Below are positions 47,601-54,586 of a stretch of 64,000 nt of DNA, piece after piece. The translations under genes were made by a program, and so were the position numbers. The stretch covers positions 2,480,001-2,544,000 of the forward strand of contig CP099841.1 of NCBI GenBank assembly GCA_030062745.1, given 5' to 3'. Each line of letters begins with the position of its first letter. Position 1 is the first letter of the stretch. Source of the DNA: Capitulum mitella (Eukaryota; Arthropoda; Thecostraca; Pollicipedomorpha; Pollicipedidae). A model generated the notes under the pieces. That model had not been told where the DNA came from, searched no databases, and saw only the letters and a list, made by a program, of their open reading frames with translations.

Positions 47601-50600
47601 TTTCTCGAATGGGCTTTCCGTACCGACCCCTGTGGACTACAGCGCTGAATACGTTCCTCCGCACTAATGTTCAAACACTTAGTCATTTGTTCCACAAACA
47701 AAAAATTCACACCGCGGCAAAAAAGTACGTCGGTCTGTGCTGCTTTCATTAAATGACAGTAGCAAACCTGTCACCACCATTCCCCGCAAAGGTAAGGCGA
47801 CAATATGCGACAGTCCTCCTCCGCTTCCCACCAAATGGCAGCAGCGGACGTCGGTCCCCTCTGCTCTCACCAGGTGGCGCCGGAGGCGGCGGCGGCATAC
47901 CTTTGAGCTGGTCGCCGGCCTTCTGCACGCTGTTGTCGCAGTTTGTCAGCACGTCCAGCAGCAGTGCCTCGTCCGCCTTGGGGAACACCGACTTTAGGTA
48001 CCTGGATATCCGCAGGAGGACGGTTAACACCGGGCGAACGGCGACTTACTTTTTATAATGAACTGAACTCAATCACCCTGGCGTCCAGCTAAATATTTAT
48101 AAATGCAGCTAGTGAAGCAATTTGACAAAAACAAAAATTTACAGGAATTCCAACATTTTCAGATATGCTACTAAATTTCTAATGAAATTCTAGTGGGCCG
48201 TTCATTTTATATACAGTTATCGCAGTCAATTCATCACCAAACCACTGATTCACTCCGTTCACATTACCAGAGGAGCTATCCGCATGCATCATGCAATCCA
48301 CTTGGCAGTATAATTACCCCGGTGTTCAGTGCAGCGCAACACCCTCGCCAATCGCTGCCCGAAACCACCTGTAAACGTTACAGTGCTGAGACGCGCTTGC
48401 ATTCGCAGGCGGACAGTGCATGCGGTCTGGTCTGCGGGCGCACACAGCGCGCGGTGCGGGGAGGGCGCATGCGCTACCGACGGCCGGGCGCGGGCGCGGG
48501 CGCGGGCGCGGCGGAGGCGGCGGCCTGCGGGGACGCCGGACCATCGCTGCTCAGACGAGCGCGCCCACCGCCGGCCGCCAACCTAACAGGCTCGGTACGA
48601 CGATGAATCAGGCCGCTCTACGTCTGCGACGGAGGATGGGCCCGTGCGACATCGGGCGGCGGCGGCGGGTCGGGCCCCGGCCGGGACCAGCGGGCCCGCC
48701 GCCAGGGGACGCCGGGCGAGCGGAGGCGGCGCGCGGCGCCCACATTGACCTGAGCTTCATTTTGGGCGACGAGTGCGGTCTGGGCCGCGGGTCGGGCCGC
48801 GGCGAGGCGTAGCCAAGCACGGGCGACGGCCAGGAGGCGGTGCCGCCGCTGGGCGTCGAGCCGGGCCGCGGCGAGCCGGGGCCGGCCGCCGCCGGCGCCG
48901 CCAGCGGCGGCGACATGCGGTATGACGGCGGCGACGGCGACGGGCGGCCGCCGACGCGCGGGGAGCCGCCGCTGCCGGCGGCGGCGACGGCGGCCAGCGC
49001 GGCGGCCCGGAAGGCGGGCGGCGTGCCGAGCGGGCCGGGCGTCACCAGCGGGTGCCGCTGCACCTGCAGCGCCGAGATCACCACGGCCTCGCGCTGGTGG
49101 TACCTGCGACCAGGCCGGGAGGCCGTCAGTCACGCGCACGGCAGACAGCACGGCAAGCCACGCCCTCGTGCGGGTGCGGTGTTAGTGAGCCGTGGCGACA
49201 TGCGCGCGGCGCCGGCCGCCGCCTACCTCTTGAGCAGCTCGCGGATGCGCTCCTCGGAGACGGTGGGGAACATGGCGCCGATCTTGGTGGCCGAGTCGTC
49301 CGAGTCGGTCGACTGGTTCGGGTCCGGGTCGGCCTCGGTGGCCGGCGGCGAGACGCTCAGCGCGGCGATCACCACCTCCTCCCGGCTGCTGTACCTGCCG
49401 GCCGGCGGGGCGCGCGCCGCGTCACCCGGGAGCCGCCGCCGGGAGGGAGCGCGGCTCCGGCCTGCGACCTTTCACTCCGGCCTTTCATTCCGCTGCCCGC
49501 AGCTCGCACATCACCTTAGCCAGCATGGGGATCACAAGTCCAAATCATGGAGTCAAAGAGGATGTCACTAGGGAAACAGGATGCCACTATCGCCCTAATG
49601 GTCACAACCCACCACGTCGGCAGGTCACAAGTGACTCACCTGGTGAGCAGGCCAATGATGATGCGAGGTTCGATGTGTGGGAGAAGGGGGAGCTCAGACG
49701 TGACTCACATGGTGGGCAGGTCGCCGATGACGTGCAGCTTTATGTGTGGGGGGAGACGAGCTCACACAAGACTCACTTAGTGAGCAGGTCGCTGATGACG
49801 TGCGGCTCTATGTGGGGGAAGAGGGCGCAGATGCGCAGCGCCGCCTCGCCGCCGTCGGCGCCCCGCTCTGCCCACGGCTCGTCCCAGCCGTGCGATGCCG
49901 CCGAGCTGCTGACCACGCTGGCCGCCTGCCGACGAGCGGGGCGGCGTCACCGGCCGCAGGCGGAGCGGCGTCTCACGGTCCGCCAGCCGCCCCGGAACAC
50001 ACAGGGGGAGGCAGCCCGGCGGTCCGGCACTGGCAGACTGAGATCAGTGGTGCCAGCGTAGCGTGTCTCGTCCGCCAGCAAACGGCACGGAGATACCACC
50101 ACTGTAGCAGCATTGTGACCTGACTGTCAACGGTTCACGTGCGGGTTCACGTCAGTCATGTCGGTGTGATGCGACATTATTAGCACCCCACAACAGAACA
50201 AGTCAGTGCTATCCGACTTAATCCGTGGAAGGCTCCATGATACCACGGCATGTCTATGCACAGCACCACAGTGCCACAGTCTGTGGGCTGAGCCCGCTGG
50301 GCAGCGCTCACCGGCGCCTGGGCGTGCACGGCCAGCGGGCTGGCACGGTGCGGCTGCGGCGCGTGCTCGTCCCGTGGCCGGGCCGAGCCGGCCGGCCGGG
50401 TCAGCGGCGACTCCGGCAGCGGCGTCTGCGCCGCGGCACCCGGCTGCGCCGACGCCTGGTACCGCACCGGCGGCGACGGCGGGTACGCCTGCTGCGCCGG
50501 CTGGCCCGGCTGCTGCGGCTGGTATGAGGCGTGAGCCAGCGGCGGCGTGGCCGGGTACTGTGGGTGAGGGTATGGAGCATGGGAGTGTGGCGTGGCTGTC

Positions 50601-51379
50601 GGCTGTTGCGGGTGTGGGTGCGGGTACGGCGAGTGAGGAAGCTGGGTTGTTGCCGGCCGCTGCTGGTGGGGGTATGAGTGGCCAAACTGCTGGTGGTTGG
50701 TTGAGTGTTGCTGAGGTCGGCTGGGCTCTTGATGAGGCTGCTGGTGCTGCTGGTCCCAGAGACCACCTTGCTGTCTTGGGTCAAACCAACTTGTGGTGTG
50801 TGAGTTGTGGTCCACAAAATATCTGTGGACATAACAAACAATTTTACAAGACCAGACATGCACAATAACAAATGCAGTGCAAATGATGTTTTTACTGGGT
50901 GGAATGATAGCCTTCACAATACAATAGGCAGAAGCTAAATGAAATGCAACAAAAGCAACCTGATTAAATCTCCCAAAAAACATCTCATCAGCCACAGTTA
51001 AAACATTACAAAGAGCTGTAAAGGCAGATACAATGAACAGCAACTGTGTTCCTTCCAATAAATGCAACATGATGCAAACAGAAAATAGCAAAATGCTTTG
51101 TGTGTTGTTACTGTTTATGAAAATGCCTTTGCTTTGTGGAAATGGTGGTCAGCAGCACAAAGAGTACATCCTGTCACAAACAGTCTTGCCATCACACCAA
51201 GAACATGACAATGGGGAAGCATTTCCACTTTCATGAAGAAGTTCAGTACTGTGTCAGAGCCAAAGCCCCTCATCCTAGTACAAATTACTCACGCTTTCCC
51301 CCTTCGTGAATCCCACTTCATCTCCCAGCCTGGAGGAAGTGGTCCTCTATCCACAACCATGATGGTTTGTGCAGAATCT
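37891..51379 (-). CDS. WW-domain protein with CUE/UBA-like repeats and GP-octad tail (multi-exon)
   Basis: Exons on the minus strand: A 51379-51293, B 50822-50312, C 49925-49777, D 49388-49227, E 49103-48750, F 48001-47901, G from 47389 (end unresolved), H about 46684-46510, I 45325-45173, J 40495-40391, K 39713-39619, L 37982-37891. Phases agree at every junction except G/H, whose boundary is not resolved. The product has one WW domain, a Gln/Pro/His-rich linker, four CUE/UBA-like modules, Ser/Pro-rich linkers and a C-terminal run of short GP repeats ending VRKTLVSSV-stop. WW domains bind proline motifs and CUE/UBA modules often bind ubiquitin, so a ubiquitin- or endocytosis-linked adaptor is a reasonable inference. 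I do not recognise the orthologue. The N-terminus may lie in 52,437-52,074. Confidence 0.8.
39200..39642 (-). repeat. 31-bp tandem array of exon K end plus splice donor
   Basis: About ten well-kept 31-bp units (plus-strand landmark AGCAGTACGTACCCCTGGCG) plus two or three diverged ones at 39,200-39,300. Each unit read on the minus strand repeats the exon end AACGCCAGGG followed by GTACGTACTGCTGGGCCC, so nearly every unit offers the same donor. Plus-strand frames rich in WAQQYVP across the array are artefacts of the repeat. Confidence 0.93.
39619..39713 (-). CDS. WW/CUE gene exon K, GP-octad repeats
   Basis: Acceptor TTGCCTGCCAG|A. Encodes SDYIAWNGPDADLRRGPDLQ, then LRSGPRPSNAR, i.e. GPxxxLRx octads. 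Donor CCAGGG|GTACGT, phase 1. This junction is the first unit of the 31-bp array downstream. Confidence 0.82.
40391..40495 (-). CDS. WW/CUE gene exon J, GP-repeat region
   Basis: Acceptor GGCCTCCAG|C. Encodes SSARETVPEYRSKYRTAARG, then PDPRMARGPQASNLL, the first GP repeats. Donor CTGCT|GTGAGT, phase 2, joins exactly to exon K. Confidence 0.8.
40600..41335 (-). repeat. 83-bp tandem array, about 8 copies, with splice-like sites in every unit
   Basis: Units of about 83 bp recur from about 40,608, with the last copies (from about 41,185) degraded. On the minus strand each has GCGGTTTTCAG (acceptor-like), then 18 bases, then CCAG|GTGAAC, and later GACGG|GTGAGT (donor-like). The unit is related to the exon I duplication at 45.0-45.17 kb. 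No exon could be proven inside it. Confidence 0.88.
41594..41645 (+). repeat. (TA)n microsatellite
   Basis: A perfect TA run of about 26 units. Confidence 0.95.
42313..43156 (+). mobile_element. Foldback element with AAGTTCGTC subrepeats, copy 1
   Basis: The left arm is a run of about 20-bp units around GACAAAAGTTCGTCCAGG. The right arm is the inverse, with GACGAACTTTTGTCCTAGAC-like units. They are separated by a centre containing AGGTTAGGTTACGTGAC and TTCCGATACGAACCTT. Outer ends are TTCAGGCAAAAGTTCGTC and the complement of TTTTCGGGTAGAAGTTCGTG. A homologous element lies at 60.73-61.69 kb. Non-coding. Confidence 0.75.
43633..43985 (+). pseudogene. Probable remnant of a hAT-type transposase (C-terminal part)
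   Basis: A plus-strand frame inside a minus-strand intron reads TPVVTVIQDEQQTVAASLDQ, then HRFEQFWSEIL, LQIGELWLSRTRPPRDW. The spacing of a helical region, an F..FW block and an LxRxRxPPR segment resembles hAT transposases of the ZMYM1-like/52-kDa-repressor type. The rest of the transposase was not found, so it is a fragment. It could still be coincidental. Confidence 0.35.
44400..45014. other. Intron sequence, nothing recognised
   Basis: Part of the 4.7-kb intron between exons I and J. Mixed composition with no gene or named repeat seen. Confidence 0.5.
45015..45172 (-). repeat. About 72-bp intronic duplication starting at the exon I donor
   Basis: The GTGAGGCCGACTCCGG intron start recurs 72 bp downstream (donor-equivalent about 45100), with a degraded third copy near 45,027. 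Exon-side similarity is limited to the last few bases. The unit resembles the 83-bp units at 40.6-41.2 kb (GACCTGGTG, TCTGTGACGGGTGAG). Confidence 0.7.
45173..45325 (-). CDS. WW/CUE gene exon I, Ser/Pro-rich region
   Basis: Acceptor GGCCGGCAG|T after a pyrimidine tract. Encodes DAAGTDTMPVPSPKHTSPRS, then further SP sites and PSKKAREAAS, a disordered basic/Ser-Pro segment with several candidate proline-directed phosphorylation sites. Donor GCCGG|GTGAGG, phase 2. Confidence 0.72.
46510..46684 (-). CDS. WW/CUE gene exon H, CUE-like module 4
   Basis: Acceptor CTGGCAG|TG, or alternatively GGACAG|C ten bases further in. Encodes LEREFPSVSATVMKLALESA and GYDLEKARSVLENM, the fourth CUE/UBA-like module, then DSRPATAAQP. 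Donor CCCAG|GTCAGT, phase 2. A second ACCTGGG-type donor copy lies about 60 bp into the intron (near 46,450). Confidence 0.8.
47190..47389 (-). CDS. WW/CUE gene exon G (3' limit uncertain)
   Basis: Acceptor GGCCGGCAG|GC restores frame as GMGYDKSMTPVVPARFDLRH, then VVSIQALGKPAAVA. The frame stays open for some 65 codons. Two candidate donors, GCAGG|GTGGGT and GGACAG|GTGTGG, were not distinguished. Frame with exon H depends on this choice and on which of two acceptors exon H uses. Confidence 0.6.
47901..48001 (-). CDS. WW/CUE gene exon F, CUE-like module 3
   Basis: Acceptor ATATCCAG|G. Encodes YLKSVFPKADEALLLDVLTN, then CDNSVQKAGDQLK, a complete CUE/UBA-like helical module with the FP motif and a terminal L. 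Donor CAAAG|GTATGC, phase 1. Confidence 0.87.
48750..49103 (-). CDS. WW/CUE gene exon E, end of module 2 and Ala/Pro/Ser linker
   Basis: Acceptor TCGCAG|G. Encodes YHQREAVVISALQVQRHP (end of module 2), LVTPGPLGTPPAF, then a long Ala/Gly/Pro/Ser linker ending SSPKMKLR. The exon is extremely GC-rich. Donor CTCAG|GTCAAT, phase 2. Confidence 0.83.
49227..49388 (-). CDS. WW/CUE gene exon D, CUE-like module 1 end and module 2 start
   Basis: Acceptor GGTACAG|C. Encodes SREEVVIAALSVSP (end of module 1), an acidic linker with DPDPNQSTDSDDS, and IGAMFPTVSEERIRELLKR (start of module 2). Donor AAGAG|GTAGGC, phase 2. Confidence 0.85.
49630..49830 (-). repeat. 68-69-bp tandem array of exon C end plus splice donor, 3 copies
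   Basis: Donor positions (plus coordinates) are 49776 (true), 49708 and 49639. Each is preceded by a copy of the CCCCCACATAGAGCCGCACG region and followed by GTGAGTC. All three donors are intact, including CACCAG|GTGAGT in the outermost copy, which matches the consensus better than the true one. The unit of 68-69 bp does not consistently preserve frame. Confidence 0.85.
49777..49925 (-). CDS. WW/CUE gene exon C, start of CUE-like module 1
   Basis: Acceptor TCGGCAG|GCG. Encodes AASVVSSSAASHGWDEPW, then LRICALFPHIEPHVISDLLT, whose LFP...V..LL pattern is the first helix pair of a CUE/UBA-like fold. Donor ACTAA|GTGAGT, phase 2, duplicated downstream. Confidence 0.85.
50312..50822 (-). CDS. WW/CUE gene exon B, second half of WW domain and Q/P/H-rich linker
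   Basis: Acceptor GTCCACAG|A. Encodes YFVDHNSHTTSWFDPRQQ, completing the WW domain, followed by about 150 residues rich in Gln, Pro, His and Tyr with YPHP and PATP motifs. It ends HAQAP at GCGCCG|GTGAGC, phase 0. Confidence 0.87.
51293..51379 (-). CDS. WW/CUE gene exon A, first half of WW domain
   Basis: Acceptor CCTTACAG|A. Encodes DSAQTIMVV, then GPLPPGWEMKWDSRRGK, the first strand of a WW domain with its first tryptophan. Donor AAAGC|GTGAGT (phase 2) joins exactly to YFVDHNSHTTSW in exon B. It lies in a CpG desert. Confidence 0.85.
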
Positions 51380-51949
51380 CTGTAAGGAGGTACTATAACA
51401 AGTAAACCTGACATTGCTCATTTTCACGCATGTTTGCTTTCCAAGTATGGAGACCTTTCTTAAGACATCACATCAATACTGGCCACTATTTCTGCATGCA
51501 CATACCAATAACAATACAGGCCCTCAAAAAGCATCATTTCAATCTCACAGATCATAACACAAATCTTATTTTTCCCATAGCAATTCTCAGCTTCAAAAAT
51601 AACTGACAGGTTGTCTTAATGTTGTCACCATTTAAAAGACATGCTCAATTTTGGCCATCTTTTCATAACTGTATTTGGAAGGTCTGAAGAAACCACAAAT
51701 GAACTGGAACAGGCTACAACTTTGCTATTTCTCCTCAAAACAAATGCTAATAATGAAATTTTTAGCCCTTTAATAGAATGGACATAAAAATGCTTCTTAA
51801 TTACTATTAAATTGAAACAGAAGGAAGAATAGCCTTTATCATTACTTGGTCAGTTTCCAAAAGTGGGTTTACACATCAACCATCCCAAAGTTGTTGTGCC
51901 ATGCACAATAGGACCTCAAACAACTGATGGTTACATTTCTGCACACATG

Positions 51950-52475
51950 TGCATAAGGCGTCCAGTTTCCTTGTGTCTGCGTAAGTTGATTAATTGTGTG
52001 TCTAGCCTCAGAGTATGACTAATGGCTGGTCTGAAACCGTCTAACGCCCTCCTTGTAAAATAGGTAAGCTTACCGCTTTGCAGGTACTCCAATTTCGTTT
52101 CGAACTGTGGATCAATAAGCCGCAGAAGTTGGGCCACCAGACCATAAACCGATACTCTTGGAATGGTCAAGAATTTGGCGCCTCCCGAGTTCCAGTTTGC
52201 CTGAAGTGCTCTTCCGCAAGGCAGGGTCTGCTGCGCCAAAAGAAAATTACGGTTGCAACCATCTCCTGTGGCGTGCGCCGCTTCTGAAACACTCGCGGCG
52301 CTTCGCTGTCTCGCCTCTCGAACTGCCTCTCGCGGATCGATAGCATCCAGAAACAAGTGCGAGGACGGCAGACAAGTGCAAGACCGTACACACCGGTGCT
52401 TGCTGCTGCATTTAGGACTGTTTAACCGTCGAACCATTCGTTCTTCTCCCGGAAAACTTCTTTAAGGTACTCGTT
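51950..52475. promoter_or_regulatory. Probable bidirectional promoter (CpG-normal island between two CpG deserts)
   Basis: CpG is frequent here, while the flanks 50,725-51,957 and 52,477-53,552 contain about three and one CpG respectively by eye. The divergent WW/CUE gene (minus) and IBA57 homologue (plus) lie on the two sides. In animals with gene-body methylation, an unmethylated promoter between two methylated 5' gene regions leaves this pattern. No TATA box was identified. Confidence 0.5.
52074..52437 (-). CDS. Candidate first exon of the WW/CUE gene
   Basis: An open frame from an ATG at 52437 (MVRRLNSPKC...) through IPRVSVYGLVAQLLRLIDPQ to a CAAAGCG|GTAAGC donor, phase 1. It would join exon A in frame only by using ACAGAG|AT, two bases past the more canonical acceptor. 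It lies in the CpG-normal island upstream of exon A, where a promoter and first exon are expected. It may instead be 5' UTR or chance. Confidence 0.3.
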
Positions 52476-52476
52476 C

Positions 52477-53520
52477 TGGGTGAAATTTCACATGGATTTG
52501 ATTTTTAATTGACTGGTGACATTCCTGAGGTGAAGATTTCAAATGATTATTTCAGAGCAAGGTTTAGTGCAAATTTATGGCACATGCATTTGATCAGAGG
52601 TCCAGTGCGTGTCTTGTTGACTTTTATTTCATTTAGCCTTTGGAATGGCATGCAGAGAATTGTCTTTATGCCTTCCACTTCCACTGCCCTCCTGGGGTCC
52701 TTTTCACCAATATTCACAACCTAGTTAAAGATCCTAGTGTATTAAATAGACCTGTATTATTTGTGTTTTGTGGTCATCACATTTTCCAGTTTCCTGTAAT
52801 GCTCAGTATTTATCATGTCAAGTGTTTTTAAGTTAAGAACAGTGAATCTAGTTTTTCAGTCATCCATTACTAGAGCCCTCAAAATGATGGATGGTTGAGA
52901 ATGATTAGTTAAGAGTGTGACAGTTTACAAATACTGCACTATGGTTTAGGTAAATGCAAATATTCTTAAAATCAGGGTATGACAATATCATGGAGAAATT
53001 ATGGATTTTGTGTAGGTAGGTGAGTAGTTACTCAGCAATCAGATGTCTGAGAACAAGGGATATACTAATCTGGTTGCTGTCAGTTGGAGCACATGACAGA
53101 GAAGTATGCATACTTATTTAATGGTAAGATATGTTCAGATCATCTTTGATCAGAAGAAACCAATATCTATTGGGAGACATTCATAGCCATTCATTATCCT
53201 CACATCTAGGTTACTGGCCTGACACCCTGGTTGCCTCTATATGGATGAGGAAGTATATTCTATATGGATGGGGAGTTATGTGGCTGCACAGGAGTTCCAG
53301 AGAACTGAAACAACCAGTATGTCCCTCTCCAGAAGTCTGTTGTTTTCAAGGAACAGGAGAACTGGGATCAAATATTTGGTATGGTGGCTACATTGTCACC
53401 TCTGAATGTCAGTCAGCAGGCTGCAGTTGTCACATCTTCAATGGTTTCCTGTCCCCTGGCAAGCTGCTGAAGCCTGGCCATTGTTCACCTTCATAGGTGC
53501 ACTCTGGTTGGTTCTGGCTG
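52477..53520. other. CpG desert upstream of IBA57
   Basis: About 1.05 kb with a single CpG and many TG/CA. Probably 5' UTR intron or leader of the IBA57 homologue. A possible acceptor, CACCTTCATAG|GTGCAC, lies at about 53,496. No coding region was recognised inside. Confidence 0.5.
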
Positions 53521-54586
53521 ATGAGAATGGCAGGAATGACTTCCCATCTTGTCCGTCGTCTGGTACCGTGTCGTCTGGCGCGGCTGTGGAGCTCGGGTCC
53601 TCCGAGCCACTGGACTCACCATCTGACGTCGCGGGGCGTGCTGCGCGTGCGTGGACCCGATACGGCCTCCTTCCTGCAAGGCCTCATCACAAACGACATG
53701 CGCCACTTTGACGACGGCGCGCGCGCCATCTACGCGATGATGCTGAACACCAAGGGCCGTGTGCTGTTCGACCTGATCGTGTACCGGCACGACGACGACG
53801 GCGGCTTCCTGCTGGAAGTGGACCGCTCGCTGGCCAGTGCGCTCCAGAGCCTGCTCAAGATATACCGCGTGCGGCGCAAGATCGACATCGACAATGTCTC
53901 GGAGCAGACGGCCGTGGTGGCGGTGCGCGCGACGGAGGAGCCGGGCGCCGCGGCGCCGGCCGGCCCGGCCGACTGCACGGAACATGGTGCTGCCGCGCAC
54001 GCCACAGCGCCACTCGGCCTGCCGCTGGCCGCCGGCGACGGCGTGCTGGCCGCGTCGCGCGACCCGCGGCTGCCGGCGCTCGGCTGGCGGCTGGTGGTGG
54101 ACGCGTTCGCGGACGTGGGCCGCCTGCTGCCGGGCTCGGCGCCGGACGGCGAGCCGCGTCCGCTCCGCTGCCGGCTCGGCGTGGCCGAGGGCGCCGCCGA
54201 GGTGCCGCACGCCGCGTGCACGCCTCTCGAATACAACGCCGACTACCTGCACGGCGTCAGCTTCCACAAGGGCTGCTACGTCGGCCAGGAGCTGACGGCG
54301 CGCACCCACCACACGGGCGTGGTGCGCAAACGCGTCATGCCGCTGCGCTTCGAGCGGCCTGGAGGAGGCGACCGTCGGCGCTGCCGTGCTGGGTCCGGCC
54401 GGCGGCCGCCCGCTCGGCAAGGTCCTGGCCGTCTGTGGCCGCGACGGCCTCGGCCTGTTGCGCGTCGCCGAGAGCCTGGCCGCCGAGCGGCTGGTGCTGG
54501 AGGGCGGCCGGGGCGACGTCGCCACCCACCGGCCCGCCTGGTGGCCGGCCGTGGCCGCCAGTGAAGCCCGGACCAAGGCGGCCTGA
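53521..54586 (+). CDS. IBA57: IBA57 homologue, mitochondrial iron-sulfur cluster assembly factor (one apparent frame change)
   Basis: IBA57 is a folate-binding-like (GcvT-fold) protein that works with ISCA1/ISCA2 in mitochondrial 4Fe-4S assembly. The reading starts at ATG 53521 (or 53527/53536): MRMAGMTSHLVRRLV is Arg-rich without acids, a good mitochondrial presequence. Family blocks follow in order: GVLRVRGPDTASFLQGLITN, LNTKGRVLFDLIVY, GFLLEVD, YRVRRKIDI, DPRLPALGWRL, ESN-like EYNADYLHGVSFHKG, and the signature KGCYVGQELTARTHHTGVVR. After MPLRFERP (about 54,350-54,365) the similarity moves to another frame: GRPLGKVLAVCGRDGLGLLR, then PAWWPAVAAS and TGA at 54586. With this, the length is about 353 aa (human 356). 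One extra base in this GC-rich stretch would explain it: a sequencing or assembly error, or a real lesion. Confidence 0.9.

Noticed and set aside
53491-54576. 361-codon minus-strand frame antisense to IBA57
   Set aside because: It is an antisense shadow of a GC-rich coding exon; the plus strand carries clear family signatures.
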